A stretch of DNA of 61,588 nt, taken from positions 369 to 61,956 of the forward strand of contig NZ_LMJW01000002.1 of the NCBI RefSeq assembly GCF_001429505.1, in the 5' to 3' direction. How positions within the stretch are numbered: position 1 is the stretch's first letter; each line of letters opens with the position of its first letter. The notes under the pieces were generated by a model that saw nothing but the letters and a program-made list of their open reading frames with translations, was not told the origin of the DNA and searched no databases. Positions 33,112 to 43,140 of this stretch are shown here, piece by piece. The DNA comes from Allobosea sp. Root483D1 (GTDB taxonomy: Bacteria > Pseudomonadota > Alphaproteobacteria > Rhizobiales > Beijerinckiaceae). The translations under genes and the position numbers were made by a program.

Positions 33112-35616
33112 ATGAGCGCAAGCACGGCATCGAGCGCGATCGACCGTTCCGACCGGCCCGGCCATGTCGGCATCATCCTGCTGGTCGCGGGCCTTCTGGT
33201 CGGCGCCGCGATCGCGCTCGGCTTCATCGCCAATGAATGGGCGCAGCCGCTGATCCTCGGCCTGCTCGCCTTGCTTTCGGTCGTCGGGGTGTTTTGCCTG
33301 TTCGCCTTCGCGATCGGGCTGATCCAGTTCGCCGGGCGCTCGGCCCGCAACGACCTGACCAAGGCGATCGTCGACGGGGCCGAGGACGGCGTCGTCGTCA
33401 CCGAGGGCGAGAACCGCATCGTCTACGCCAACGAGGCCTATCTCGCCTTCGCCGGCGCCCGCAACGCCAGCGAGATCGCTCCGGTCGAGCGCCTGTTCAA
33501 GGGCCGCGCCGAGGTCTCCGAGGCGATCTATCGCCTCGCCACCGCCGCCCGCGCCGGCCGCCGCCTCTCGGAGGAGATCAGGCTCGAGCCCGCCCTGAAC
33601 GAGCGCGGCGCTGTCGGCTGGTACCGGGTGCGCGTCTCGCCGATCACCCGCGCTGGCCGCCCGGCCTGCCTGTGGAGCGTCACCGACGTCACCCCCGAGC
33701 GCGAGCGCCAGGAGAACGCCTTCCAGGAGCTCCAGCACGCGATCGACTATCTCGACCACGCGCCGGCCGGTTTTCTCTCGATCGATGCCGACAGCGAGGT
33801 GCCCTACCTCAATGCGACGCTGGCCGGCTGGCTCGACTACGATCTCGCCCGCTTCGGCTCCGGCGGGCTGCAGCTCGAGGACATCGCCTCGCCCAACGCC
33901 GCCGCGCTGATCCAGGCCATTCGCGGCCAGCCCGGCGATGTCCGCATCGAGGTGCTCGATGTCGACCTGCGCCGTCGCAACGGCCAGTCGCTGCCCGTCA
34001 GGCTGCACCACCAGGTCGCCTTCGGCCAGGACGGACGCGCCGGCGCTTCGCGCACGCTGGTGCTCAACCGCGCCGCCGGCGAGGCGGGCGCCGACCGCCA
34101 CACCGATGCCGAGGCGCGCTTCGCCCGCTTCTTCCACGCGACGCCGATGGCGATCGCGACCGTCGACCGCCACGGCGCGATTCTGCGCTCGAACGCCTCC
34201 TTCACGCGCCTGATGCAGGGCGGCGCCCAGCCCGCGACGATCCAGGAGCTCGTCAACGGCAACGGCGCCCTCGCCCAGGCCTTCGAGGCGGCGCTCGCCG
34301 GCAAGGGCGAGATCGCGCCGCTAGACCTGACGCTCGCCGGCGAGGAAGGCCGCTCGGCCCGGCTCTATCTCTCGCCGGTGCCCGCCAGCGAGGATACCGA
34401 TGGCGAGCGCGCCATCGTCTACGCGCTCGAGACCACCGCCGAGCGCAAGCTCAAGGACAATATGGACCAGGCCGGCAAGATGCAGGCTGTCGGCCAGCTC
34501 GCCGGCGGCATCGCGCACGACTTCAACAACGTGCTGCAGGTCATCATCAACGCCTCGGAATTCCTGCTCGCCAGCCACAAGCCGACCGATCCGTCCTTCC
34601 CGGACATCATGCAGATCAAGCAGAACGCCTACCGGGCGGCCTCGCTGGTCCGGCAATTGCTCGCCTTCTCGCGCCGGCAGACGTTGCGTCCGCAGGTGCT
34701 GGCCCTCGGCGATGTGCTCTCCGACCTCTCGCTGATGCTGAAGCGCGTCGTCGCCGACAAGATCGCGCTCGACGTCCGCCAGGGCCGCGATCTCTGGCCG
34801 GTCAAGGCCGATCTCGGCCAGCTCGAGCAGGTCGTGGTCAACCTCGCCGTCAACGCCCGCGACGCCATGCAGAGCGGCGGCAAGCTCCAGGTCCGCACCC
34901 GCAACGTACCGGCCGCCGAGGTCGGCGAGCTCGGCTATGACAGCCTGCCGGCGGCCGACTATGTCCAGCTCGAGGTCGAGGACAGCGGCACCGGCATCCC
35001 ACAGGAGCATCTGGAGAAGATCTTCGAGCCCTTCTTCACGACCAAGGAAGTCGGCAAGGGCACGGGCCTCGGCCTCTCCATGGTCTACGGCATCGTCAAG
35101 CAGACCGGCGGCTTCGTCTTCTGCGACTCGGTCGTCGGTCGCGGCACCAATTTCCGCATCTTCCTGCCGCGCTATATCCCGACCGAGGAGGACATCGCCG
35201 CCGAGGCCGCCGCCAAGGAAGCGCCGAAGAAGGCCGCCGCCGACCATACCGGAGCCGGCGTCATCCTCCTGGTCGAGGACGAGGACGCGGTGCGCGCCCT
35301 CAACGCCCGCATGCTGATCTCGCGCGGCTACACGGTCCATGAGGCGGCGTCCGGCGTCGAGGCGCTCGACCTGTTCAAGCAGCACGAGGGCAAGATCGAC
35401 CTCGTGATCTCCGACGTGGTCATGCCCGAAATGGACGGCCCGACCCTGCTCGGCGAGTTGCGCAAGCGCAACGCGTCCACCAAGGTCGTCTTCGTTTCCG
35501 GCTATGCCGAGGAAGCCTTCCGCAAGAACCTGCCGGAGGGCGAGGATTTCCACTTCCTGCCCAAGCCGTTCACGATGAAGCAACTCGTCGAGACGGTGAA
35601 GGCGGCGATGGCCTGA
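33112..35616 (+). CDS. cckA: CckA-type hybrid histidine kinase / response regulator
   Basis: This 834-residue inner-membrane kinase has two membrane segments (about residues 18-70), PAS-like domains up to about 440, and a HisKA box with H469 in [14 protein letters not shown]. An HATPase domain follows ([38 protein letters not shown]). The C-terminal receiver carries D768 in [13 protein letters not shown] and the lysine in LPKPFTMK. CckA phosphorylates ChpT and, through it, CtrA, the master regulator of division and flagellar genes. Architecture, the HDFNN H-box and the place beside flhB fit CckA. Several CtrA-like boxes lie in the same window. Confidence 0.85.
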   Translation: MSASTASSAIDRSDRPGHVGIILLVAGLLVGAAIALGFIANEWAQPLILGLLALLSVVGVFCLFAFAIGLIQFAGRSARNDLTKAIVDGAEDGVVVTEGENRIVYANEAYLAFAGARNASEIAPVERLFKGRAEVSEAIYRLATAARAGRRLSEEIRLEPALNERGAVGWYRVRVSPITRAGRPACLWSVTDVTPERERQENAFQELQHAIDYLDHAPAGFLSIDADSEVPYLNATLAGWLDYDLARFGSGGLQLEDIASPNAAALIQAIRGQPGDVRIEVLDVDLRRRNGQSLPVRLHHQVAFGQDGRAGASRTLVLNRAAGEAGADRHTDAEARFARFFHATPMAIATVDRHGAILRSNASFTRLMQGGAQPATIQELVNGNGALAQAFEAALAGKGEIAPLDLTLAGEEGRSARLYLSPVPASEDTDGERAIVYALETTAERKLKDNMDQAGKMQAVGQLAGGIAHDFNNVLQVIINASEFLLASHKPTDPSFPDIMQIKQNAYRAASLVRQLLAFSRRQTLRPQVLALGDVLSDLSLMLKRVVADKIALDVRQGRDLWPVKADLGQLEQVVVNLAVNARDAMQSGGKLQVRTRNVPAAEVGELGYDSLPAADYVQLEVEDSGTGIPQEHLEKIFEPFFTTKEVGKGTGLGLSMVYGIVKQTGGFVFCDSVVGRGTNFRIFLPRYIPTEEDIAAEAAAKEAPKKAAADHTGAGVILLVEDEDAVRALNARMLISRGYTVHEAASGVEALDLFKQHEGKIDLVISDVVMPEMDGPTLLGELRKRNASTKVVFVSGYAEEAFRKNLPEGEDFHFLPKPFTMKQLVETVKAAMA

Positions 35617-35733
35617 AGCAGGCGGGCAACCCGGCAACCGCCAGGATTACGAAGAGTTCATGCTGCGGACAGGCGGCCGCGACGGATGCAGGCTAGAGTG
35701 ATGTCTCGTCGACAGCGCTGCGCCTGGTGACCG

Positions 35734-36879
35734 ATGAAACGCTACGTGATCATAGCCCTCCTGGTGGCTGTCGCCGCCTTTGCCGCCTATCGCGTGATCA
35801 GGCCGCAGGACGGTCCGGAGCAGGCCCATGCCGAGCGCCGCGCCGGCCCGTTGGCGGCGCCGGTCACGACTGTGCTCGCCGGCCGGGCCGATATTCCGGT
35901 GACGCGCCGCTCGATCGGCTTTGCCGAGCCGGTCGCCATCGTCGCGGTCAAGTCGCGCCTCGACGGCGTCATCGCCGACCAGCACGTCAAGGAAGGCCAG
36001 GAGGTCAAGCAAGGCGACCTGCTCTTCACCCTCGACGATCGTGAGCTCAAGGCGCAGGTCGCCCGCGACGAGGCCAATGTCGAGCGCGACAAGGCGACGG
36101 TGGCGCAGAAGCGCGCCGATCTCGCCCGCCAGAAAAGCCTGGTCGACAAGGGCGCCGGCACCCAGCAGGCGCTCGACCAGGCAATCGCCGACGAGGCCGT
36201 CGCCAACGCCGCCGTCAAGGCGGACGAGGCGACATTGGCGCTCGACCGCGTCCGGCTCGGCTACACCACCATCACCGCCCCGATCTCCGGCCGGCTCGGC
36301 GCCATCACGGCGACGCCGGGCAATGCGGTGCGGGTCAACGATGCCAACAGCAACCTCGTGACGGTGACGCAGCTCGCGCCGATCCGCGTCACCTTCACCC
36401 TGCCCGAGCGCGACCTGGCATTGCTGCAGGAGGCAGCAAAGGCGCAGACGCCGGCCAAGGTCACCGCCTTCGCCTCCGGCACGCGCGAGGCGCTCGCCAC
36501 CGGCGATCTCTCCTTCATCGATTCCGCCGTCGACATCCCCTCCGGCACCGTCAGCGTGAAAGCGCTGTTCACGAACGAGCCGCACCGGCTCTGGCCCGGG
36601 CAATATGTCGACGTCGTCGTCCAGCTCGGCATGCTGCCGGGCTCCGTCACCGTGCCCTCGGTCGCCCTGCAGGAGGGCCAGAAGGGCCCGTTCGTCTACG
36701 TCGCCAAAGCCGACGACACGGTCGAGGCGAGGCCCGTCAAGGTCGCCTCCAACGAGAACGGCGTCGCCGCGCTCACCTCCGGGCTGTCGCAGGACGAGAA
36801 GGTCGTGACGGAAGGGCAGTCGCGGCTGGCGCCGGGCGCCCGGATCAGGCTGACGGCCCCGCAAACCACCAAGCCGTGA
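35734..36879 (+). CDS. RND efflux periplasmic adaptor (membrane fusion protein)
   Basis: This 381-residue adaptor of the HlyD/MdtA type has an N-terminal membrane anchor (VIIALLVAVAAFAAYRVI). The lipoyl-like halves flank a helical hairpin (ADQHVKEGQEVKQGDLLFTLDDRELKAQVARDEA ... YTTITAPISGRLGAI), and beta-barrel and membrane-proximal domains follow. It ends 9 bases before the pump gene and bridges pump and outer-membrane channel. No outer-membrane TolC-type gene is in the window. Confidence 0.93.
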   Translation: MKRYVIIALLVAVAAFAAYRVIRPQDGPEQAHAERRAGPLAAPVTTVLAGRADIPVTRRSIGFAEPVAIVAVKSRLDGVIADQHVKEGQEVKQGDLLFTLDDRELKAQVARDEANVERDKATVAQKRADLARQKSLVDKGAGTQQALDQAIADEAVANAAVKADEATLALDRVRLGYTTITAPISGRLGAITATPGNAVRVNDANSNLVTVTQLAPIRVTFTLPERDLALLQEAAKAQTPAKVTAFASGTREALATGDLSFIDSAVDIPSGTVSVKALFTNEPHRLWPGQYVDVVVQLGMLPGSVTVPSVALQEGQKGPFVYVAKADDTVEARPVKVASNENGVAALTSGLSQDEKVVTEGQSRLAPGARIRLTAPQTTKP

Positions 36880-36888
36880 GGGCGCGTC

Positions 36889-39800
36889 ATGTCGGTCTCG
36901 GCCTTCTGCATCCGCCATCCGGTCGCGACGATCCTGATGTCGTGCGCGCTCATCCTCGGCGGTCTCTTCGCCTGGCGCTCTCTTCCGGTCGCGGCGCTGC
37001 CACGAGCTGAATTCCCGGTCGTCAACGTCTCCGCGCAATTGCCCGGCGCTTCGCCCGAGATCATGGCAACCTCGGTGGCGACGCCGCTGATCAAGCAGTT
37101 CGCCACCATCGCCGGCATCGACTCGATCGCGACCACCAACGCGCTCGGCAACACCTCGATCGCGATCCAGTTCGCGCTTGATCGTGACATCGACGCAGCC
37201 GCGGCCGACGTCCAGGCCGCGATCGCCCGCACCCAGCGGCAGCTCCCGGTCGACATGACGACGCCGCCGAGCTACCGCAAATTCAACCCCGCCGACGCGC
37301 CGATCCTGCTGCTGGCGCTGAAGAGCGAGGTCACGCCGCTCTCCAAGATCGACGCCTTCGTCCAGCAGGTGCTTTCGCCGACGCTCTCCACCGTCGAGGG
37401 CGTGGCGCAGGTCCAGATCTTCGGCAGCCAGAAATACGCGGTGCGCATCCAGGTCGACCCGACCGCGCTGGCCGCCCGCGGCATCGGCATCAACGAATTG
37501 CAGCTGGCGATCACCGCCGCCAACGTCAACACGCCAGTCGGCACGATGCAGTCCGGCCCGCAGCAATTGACGATCGAAGCCGAGACGCAGCTCGCCAACG
37601 CCGCGCACTTTGCCGACATCATTATCGCCACCCGCGATGGCCGCCCGGTCCGGCTCGGCGACGTCGCCAAGGTGATCGACTCGGTCGAGAACCTCCAGCT
37701 CGCCAGCTGGTATGACGGCTCGCGCGCGCTCGTCGTCGCGGTCTTCCGCCAGCCCGACGCCAACACGGTCGAGGTCGTCGACCGCGTCAAGACGGCGATC
37801 GGCCAGATGCAGTCGCTGCTGCCGCCGGCGACCACGCTCGGCCTGCTCAACGACCGCTCGGCCTCGATCCGTCAGGCGGTCGAGGACGTCCAGTTCACCC
37901 TCGGGCTGACGATCGTCCTGGTCGTCGCGGTGATCTTCCTGTTCCTGCGCCGCTTCACCGCGACGCTGATCCCGGCGGTGGCGGTGCCGATCTCGCTGAT
38001 CGCGACGCTGGGGGCGATGTATCTGTTCGACTTCTCGATCGACAACATCTCGCTGCTCGGCCTGACGCTGGCCGTCGGCCTCGTCGTCGACGATGCGATC
38101 GTGATGCTCGAGAACATCGTCCGCCATATGGAGGAGGACGGGCTCTCGGCCTTCGACGCCGCGCTGAAGGGATCGAGCGAGATCGGCTTCACCATCATCT
38201 CGATCTCGCTCTCGCTGGTCGCGGTCTTCATTCCCGTGCTGCTGATGGGCGGCGTCATCGGGCGCGTCTTCAACGAGTTCGCGGTGGTCGTCACGGTCGC
38301 GATCCTGGCCTCGGCCTTCGTCTCGCTGACACTGACGCCGATGATGTGCGCGCGGCTCGGCGCGAGCGCGGCGGGCCATGCGGAACCTGGGAAGAAAGAC
38401 CGGCTCGCCTTCCTCGAACGCGGCTTCGATGCCGTGCTCGGGGCCTATCGCGCCGGCCTCGATCTCAGCCTGAAATACCGCCGCACCGTGCTGATGATCT
38501 TCCTCGCCAGCGTCGCCGCCAGCGCCTGGCTGGTGGTGACCATCCCCAAGGGCTTCTTCCCGCAGGAGGATATCGGCCAGCTCCAGGTCGCGACAGAGGC
38601 ACGCCAGGACATCTCCTTCGACGCGATGTCGGCCCTGCAACAGAAGGTCGAGGAGGTCTTCCGGCGCTCGCCCTATGTCGCCCACGTCGCCTCGACCATC
38701 GGCTCCGGCGGCCAGTCGAGCAGCCTCAATGCCGGACGGCTGTTCGTCGAGCTCAAGCCGAAGGCGCAGCGCCCACCCTTGCAGCAGATGCTCGCGGAGC
38801 TGCGCCGTGAGCTCGCCGCCATTCCCGGCATCGCGACCTACATGTCGCCGGTGCAGAATCTCAACATCGGCGCGCGGTCCTCGAAGAGCCAGTACCAGTT
38901 CGTGATGCAGTCGATCGACCAGGCAGCGCTGTCCGACTGGTCCGGCAAGATGCTGGAGGCGCTGCAGCACGATCCGCTCTTCGTCGACGTCACCACCGAT
39001 CTGCAGAACAAGGCCCTGCTCGCCAATCTCGTCATCGACCGGGCCAAGGCGCAGTCGATGGGCATCAGCGCCGACGTGCTGCGCTCCAGTCTCTATTCCG
39101 GCTTCGGCGTGCGCCAGATCTCGACGATCTACACCACCAGCGACAGCTATCAGGTGATCATCGAGTTCAATCCCGACATCGCATGGTCGAACGACAGGCT
39201 CGATCAGGTCCGCTTCCGCTCCTCTTCGGGCGCGCTCGTCCCGCTCGGTTCCTTCGCCCGGATCGAGCGCAAGGCCGGCCCGCTCACCGTCAACCAGCTT
39301 GGCCAGCTCCCGGCCGTCACCCTCTCCTTCAACTTGCCCGCCAGCCGCGCGCTCGGCGAGGCCGTCCAGCGCATCGACACGATCAAGGCCGAGCTCGGCC
39401 TGCCCGCCCAGATCGGCACCAGCTTCGCCGGCGTCGCCAAGACCTTCGAGCAGTCGCTCGGCAACCAGGGGCTGCTGATCGCCGGCGCGGTACTGACGAT
39501 CTACATCGTGCTCGGCATCCTCTACGAGAGCTTCATCCACCCGCTGACCATCCTGACCGGCCTGCCGGCGGCGGCGCTCGGCGCGCTCCTCACGCTGAAG
39601 CTCTTCGGCCTCGATCTCTCGGTCATCGCCGTGATCGGGCTCCTGATGCTGATCGGCATCGTCAAGAAGAACGCGATCATGATGATCGACGTCGCGCTCG
39701 AATTGCAGCGCGCCGGCGAACCGCCGGAAACTGCGATCCGCGAAGCGTGCCTCCGTCGCTTCCGTCCGATCATCATGACGACGCTGGCCGCAATCCTCGG

Positions 39801-40011
39801 CGCGCTGCCGATCGCGATCGGCGCCGGCGCGAGCGCGGAGCTCCGTCAGCCGCTCGGCCTCGCCGTGGTCGGCGGGCTGATCGTCTCGCAGGTGCTGACC
39901 TTGTTCATCACCCCGGTGATCTTCCTCTTCATGGAAGGGCTCTCGCGCCGGCTCGGCGGCAGCAGGTCGGCCACGCCCGCTCCGGCGGAAACACGCCACG
40001 CGGCAGGGTGA
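36889..40011 (+). CDS. RND efflux transporter permease (MdtB/MdtC-like)
   Basis: This 1040-residue proton-driven pump is of the hydrophobe/amphiphile efflux family. It has twelve membrane segments and two large periplasmic loops. The proton-relay residues are visible as the DD pair in AVGLVVDDAIVMLENI and the lysine in LIGIVKKNAIMMID. Porter-domain blocks (GVAQVQIFGSQKYAVRIQVDP, GINELQLAITAANVNTP) resemble MdtB/MdtC and MexK. It is operonic with the adaptor upstream. The substrate cannot be read from sequence. No dedicated regulator is adjacent. Confidence 0.93.
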   Translation: MSVSAFCIRHPVATILMSCALILGGLFAWRSLPVAALPRAEFPVVNVSAQLPGASPEIMATSVATPLIKQFATIAGIDSIATTNALGNTSIAIQFALDRDIDAAAADVQAAIARTQRQLPVDMTTPPSYRKFNPADAPILLLALKSEVTPLSKIDAFVQQVLSPTLSTVEGVAQVQIFGSQKYAVRIQVDPTALAARGIGINELQLAITAANVNTPVGTMQSGPQQLTIEAETQLANAAHFADIIIATRDGRPVRLGDVAKVIDSVENLQLASWYDGSRALVVAVFRQPDANTVEVVDRVKTAIGQMQSLLPPATTLGLLNDRSASIRQAVEDVQFTLGLTIVLVVAVIFLFLRRFTATLIPAVAVPISLIATLGAMYLFDFSIDNISLLGLTLAVGLVVDDAIVMLENIVRHMEEDGLSAFDAALKGSSEIGFTIISISLSLVAVFIPVLLMGGVIGRVFNEFAVVVTVAILASAFVSLTLTPMMCARLGASAAGHAEPGKKDRLAFLERGFDAVLGAYRAGLDLSLKYRRTVLMIFLASVAASAWLVVTIPKGFFPQEDIGQLQVATEARQDISFDAMSALQQKVEEVFRRSPYVAHVASTIGSGGQSSSLNAGRLFVELKPKAQRPPLQQMLAELRRELAAIPGIATYMSPVQNLNIGARSSKSQYQFVMQSIDQAALSDWSGKMLEALQHDPLFVDVTTDLQNKALLANLVIDRAKAQSMGISADVLRSSLYSGFGVRQISTIYTTSDSYQVIIEFNPDIAWSNDRLDQVRFRSSSGALVPLGSFARIERKAGPLTVNQLGQLPAVTLSFNLPASRALGEAVQRIDTIKAELGLPAQIGTSFAGVAKTFEQSLGNQGLLIAGAVLTIYIVLGILYESFIHPLTILTGLPAAALGALLTLKLFGLDLSVIAVIGLLMLIGIVKKNAIMMIDVALELQRAGEPPETAIREACLRRFRPIIMTTLAAILGALPIAIGAGASAELRQPLGLAVVGGLIVSQVLTLFITPVIFLFMEGLSRRLGGSRSATPAPAETRHAAG

Positions 40012-40142
40012 TCAGACCCGGCTCGGCATGGGCAGTTTGCCACCGGCGCTTTGCGAGATTTGCTGTCCCCTCCGGCGCAGCTTCGGCGGAGTTTGATCCG
40101 GCGGGCCTCTCGACAGCCTGCGACAACGAAGGGGACCCGTGC

Positions 40143-40616
40143 ATGACGGAGATGCCAAAAGGCCGGGACGCGCCGCAGGACGAGCCCGCCCTCGATTTCG
40201 CTGGTGTGACGCTCTCGCCGCAGAAGGAGCTCGTTCGCGTCTTCTACAAGGAGATGTGGGACCACGCCGACAAGTCGCTGATCCCGCGGATCTTCCACGA
40301 GGACTTCACCTTCCGCGGCTCGCTCGGTCCGGTCCTGCACGGCCACCGCGAGTTCGCGGGTTATGTCGACTGGGTCACCGGCTCGCTCGGCGACTACACC
40401 TCCGACATCCTGGCACTGGTCGAGGAAGGCAACCGCGTCTTCGGCCGCTTGCGTTTCCACGGCTTCCATCGCCGCGAGATGTTCGGGGTGCCGCCGAGCG
40501 GCCGCCATGTCTGGTGGCATGGCGCGCCGGCCTTCAGCTTCGAGGACGGGCTCGTGCGCGACCTCTTCGTGCTCGGCGACATCCATGGCCTGATCGGGCG
40601 CCTGAAACAGGGCTGA
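40143..40616 (+). CDS. SnoaL-like / ester cyclase family protein
   Basis: This 157-residue NTF2-fold protein starts at the ATG at 40143. SPQKELVRVFYKEMWDHADKSLIPRIFHEDFTFRGSLG at about residues 28-65 is the typical SnoaL-like opening, followed by GHREFAGYVDWV, FHGFHRREMFGVPPSGR and a C-terminal strand. Members bind small hydrophobic ligands and include polyketide cyclases and detoxifying hydratases. It stands alone, convergent with the DUF1330 gene 11 bases away. Confidence 0.75.
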   Translation: MTEMPKGRDAPQDEPALDFAGVTLSPQKELVRVFYKEMWDHADKSLIPRIFHEDFTFRGSLGPVLHGHREFAGYVDWVTGSLGDYTSDILALVEEGNRVFGRLRFHGFHRREMFGVPPSGRHVWWHGAPAFSFEDGLVRDLFVLGDIHGLIGRLKQG

Positions 40617-40627
40617 ACCTCCCTGCC

Positions 40628-41047
40628 CTATCCGGCGAAGGTCACGCCCGCCTCCCGCGATTCCAATCGGATCAGGCGGCAATCCTTCACAGCCGCCTGT
40701 CGATGTATCATCGCCTCGCGATAGATCGGGTCGCGCAACATGGCGGCGAAGGCCTCGACGCTGGGATATTCGGCGATGAAGCAGATGTCCCAGCGCTCGC
40801 CCCGCGGGCCGATCAGCATCTGCTCGAAGCCGCCGCGCCAGAGGATGCGCCCGCCGAGCCGCGTCAGCACCGGCGCGCTGATCCGGCCATAAGCCGCGAA
40901 GGCCTCGCGGCCGCCGCCATGCGGCCCGTCCGGATACTGCGCCTCGCCGTTGAGCCGGATCAGATTCAGCATCTGCACCGGGCCCGGCCTGTCGTCGGCG
41001 CGGAAGGCAGCGAAAGCCTCGCGGCTGAAGCTCGCATGATCGCTCAT
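40628..41047 (-). CDS. DUF1330-type small dimeric alpha/beta-barrel protein
   Basis: This 139-residue protein resembles DUF1330 or ferredoxin-like stress-barrel proteins (PVQMLNLIRLNGEAQYPDG, YGRISAPVLTRLGGRILWRG, FIAEYPSVEAFAAMLRDPIYREAMIHRQAAV). I prefer the ATG at 41047, with GGGAGGCGGAG just upstream. A GTG at 41062 overlapping the crotonase stop is the alternative. Its role is unknown. It is cotranscribed with the crotonase gene. Confidence 0.72.
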   Translation of the reverse strand: MSDHASFSREAFAAFRADDRPGPVQMLNLIRLNGEAQYPDGPHGGGREAFAAYGRISAPVLTRLGGRILWRGGFEQMLIGPRGERWDICFIAEYPSVEAFAAMLRDPIYREAMIHRQAAVKDCRLIRLESREAGVTFAG

Positions 41048-41058
41048 CTCCGCCTCCC

Positions 41059-41880
41059 TCACCCGGCCTTGGCGACCAGCGACCAGTCGCCGGAATAGAT
41101 CGGCTGGCGCCGCGCCATCCAGGCGTCGAGCCCCTCGCGCAGATCGGCCGTCGGCGCGACGCGGGCGAACTGCTCGCTCTCGATCAGCAGCCCTTCGGCG
41201 ATGCTGGTGTTGATGCCGCGCGTCACCGCGGTGAGGATGCTCGCCGCCGCTAACGAAGAGTGCCGCAGGATGCGCGCCGCCAGCGCCTGCGCGGCCGGCA
41301 GCAGCTCCTCATGCGGCACCACCGCGTTGATCAGCCCCATATCGAGCGCCCGCTGCGGCGTGAATGGATCGCCGGTCAGGAGCAGCTCCAGCGCGCGCTT
41401 GCGGCCGGCGAGCCGCGGCAGGCGCTGCGTCCCGCCGAAGGTCGGCGGCATGCCGAGATTGATCTCCGGCTTGGCGAACATCGCCCGCTCGCTGGCGATG
41501 GCGAGCGGCACCGCCTCGGTGACCTCGCAGCCGCCGCCATAGGCGAGCCCGTTCACCGCCGCGATCACCGGCTTGCCGTAGGCTTCCAGACGCGCCGTCA
41601 GCTTTTGCCCGCGGCGGACGAAATCACGTACCGCCTGTTCCGGCCCGGCCGCGACGCTCCGCGAGAACTCATGGATGTCGCCGCCGGCCGAGAAGGCGCG
41701 CTCGCCGGCGCCGGTCAGGATCACCGCGCGGATGGAGGGGTCGACCTCGATCGCGTCGAGCAGTTCGAGCAGGCGGTCGATCAGCCCGTAGCTCAACGCG
41801 TTGAGCTTGCCTGGGCGGTTCAGCGTCAGCGTCGCGATCGCCTCGCGCTGTTGAATCAGGACGGGATCGTTATCGGCCAT
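41059..41880 (-). CDS. Enoyl-CoA hydratase/isomerase (crotonase) family protein
   Basis: This 273-residue crotonase has oxyanion-hole blocks FSAGGDIHEF and NGLAYGGGCEV, and two acidic catalytic positions (E in GGCEVTEA and E in KPEINLGMPPTFGGTQRLPR). That pattern fits enoyl-CoA hydratases of fatty- or aromatic-acid CoA oxidation; the exact acyl-CoA is not predictable. It is divergent from a TetR gene whose likely operator lies between them, so it is probably repressed until a CoA ester appears. Confidence 0.88.
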   Translation of the reverse strand: MADNDPVLIQQREAIATLTLNRPGKLNALSYGLIDRLLELLDAIEVDPSIRAVILTGAGERAFSAGGDIHEFSRSVAAGPEQAVRDFVRRGQKLTARLEAYGKPVIAAVNGLAYGGGCEVTEAVPLAIASERAMFAKPEINLGMPPTFGGTQRLPRLAGRKRALELLLTGDPFTPQRALDMGLINAVVPHEELLPAAQALAARILRHSSLAAASILTAVTRGINTSIAEGLLIESEQFARVAPTADLREGLDAWMARRQPIYSGDWSLVAKAG

Positions 41881-41935
41881 GGCCTTGGCTTTCTTCCGGT
41901 TTCAGGTGTCGGAAGGCTGCGCTTCAGGCTTGACG

Positions 41936-41961
41936 ATGTATACTACCTGTACGGTATACAT
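41936..41961. promoter_or_regulatory. TetR operator overlapping divergent promoters
   Basis: ATGTATAC and GTATACAT form a perfect 8-bp inverted repeat with a 10-base spacer. It overlaps a possible -10 (TATACA, 41955-41960) whose -35 is TTGACG at 41930-41935. The site is 5 bases before the TetR gene start and 55 bases before the crotonase start. Binding there would shut both genes. Confidence 0.75.
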
Positions 41962-41966
41962 GAGCG

Positions 41967-42554
41967 ATGGCCGAACCCGACAAGCCGACGCGCACCCGCA
42001 TCATCGAGGCCGCCAGCAAGCTGTTCTATGGCGAGGGCATCCGCGCCGTCAGCGTCGACGCGGTCGCGGAGAAGGCGGGCGTCACCAAGCGCACGCTCTA
42101 CTATCATTTCGAGAGCAAGGACGAGCTCGTCGCCGCCTATCTCGATGCGCGCGACCAGCCCAATCTCAAGCTGATGGCCGGCTGGTTCGACAAGGCCGAA
42201 GGCGGCCTGCCGCGGAAGGTCGAGGCGATCTTCCAGAACCTCGCGCGCTCGGCCCGGCATCCACGCTGGAAGGGCTGTGGCTTCCTGCGCACCGCCGCTG
42301 AGCTCGTCAACCTGCCAGGCCACCCCGCGATCAGGATCGGCGCACGCCACAAGGCCGGCTTCGAACGCTGGCTCGCCGGCGCCTGCGCCGATCACGGCGT
42401 TACCGCCCCGGACGAGTTGGCCCGGCAGGTCGTTCTGCTGATGGACGGTGCCTTCTCGGTCATGCTCGTCCACCGCGATCCGGCCTATGTCGAGGCTGCC
42501 GGCCGCGCGGCCGCGACGCTGGCTGCCGGTGCGTGCCGGAACAGCCCCGTTTGA
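41967..42554 (+). CDS. TetR/AcrR family transcriptional regulator
   Basis: This 195-residue repressor has an N-terminal helix-turn-helix (TRIIEAASKLFYGEGIRAVSVDAVAEKAGVTKRTLYYHFESKDELVAAYL) and a helical ligand domain. It is divergent from the crotonase gene with a palindromic operator between. If the TATACA at 41955 is the -10, its mRNA would be almost leaderless. Confidence 0.9.
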   Translation: MAEPDKPTRTRIIEAASKLFYGEGIRAVSVDAVAEKAGVTKRTLYYHFESKDELVAAYLDARDQPNLKLMAGWFDKAEGGLPRKVEAIFQNLARSARHPRWKGCGFLRTAAELVNLPGHPAIRIGARHKAGFERWLAGACADHGVTAPDELARQVVLLMDGAFSVMLVHRDPAYVEAAGRAAATLAAGACRNSPV

Positions 42555-42585
42555 TCGCCGCCCGGCCGCCTTCTATCCTGCGCCG

Positions 42586-43140
42586 ATGATGCGCAGGCCC
42601 GTCCTCGCCTACACGCTGCTGCTGCTCGCGCAGACCGCCTGCGCGCTGGTAATCCTCTTTCACATCCACATCGCCTTCCGCGTCCTGGTCGAGCGGATCG
42701 GCCAGCAGCAGACGCTGCCGACCGAGATTCTGGCGCAGGTCTGCGTGGCGGCGCTGCTGGGTCAGTGCTGCTACTGGACCCGTCTGTACTGGCTCCCGGT
42801 ACCGCAAGGCTTCCACAGCCTGCCCCTGGGACATGTCCTGGCTTTCGCCGCCCGCCTCGGTGCGATCGTCGGCGGCGCGCTGGCCTCGATCTATTTCCTG
42901 CGCCATCTGCCGGAGCTGACGAAGCTCGACGATAGTTTCACCCTGGCCTGGCGCTCCGGCCTGCTCCTCGCGATCGTCTTCGCGATCTATTGCTACACGC
43001 TGGAGCTGGAACGGCTCGCCGCCGCCTGGCAGGCCGAGCCGGCGGAGGAGGACGCCCCTCTTCCGGCGCCGCAGGTCAGCCTGTCAGGCACGCCGGCGCA
43101 GCCTGAAGCCACGCAGGCGCTCCCGCACCGCCCGCACTAG
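42586..43140 (+). CDS. Four-segment membrane protein of unknown function
   Basis: This 184-residue protein starts at the tandem ATG at 42586 (MMRRPVLAYTLLLLAQTACALVILF). Four hydrophobic segments (about residues 6-28, 45-65, 78-102 and 118-136) are followed by a polar, proline-rich tail. No family is recognised. Its last 57 bases overlap the 3' end of the convergent next gene. Confidence 0.6.
   Translation: MMRRPVLAYTLLLLAQTACALVILFHIHIAFRVLVERIGQQQTLPTEILAQVCVAALLGQCCYWTRLYWLPVPQGFHSLPLGHVLAFAARLGAIVGGALASIYFLRHLPELTKLDDSFTLAWRSGLLLAIVFAIYCYTLELERLAAAWQAEPAEEDAPLPAPQVSLSGTPAQPEATQALPHRPH

Noticed and set aside
35647..39999. A 1450-codon open frame on the minus strand opposite the RND genes
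   Set aside because: It is the antisense shadow of two well-supported genes in GC-rich DNA. Its protein is low in hydrophobic structure, rich in Arg/Asp/His, and has no recognisable domain or ribosome binding site.
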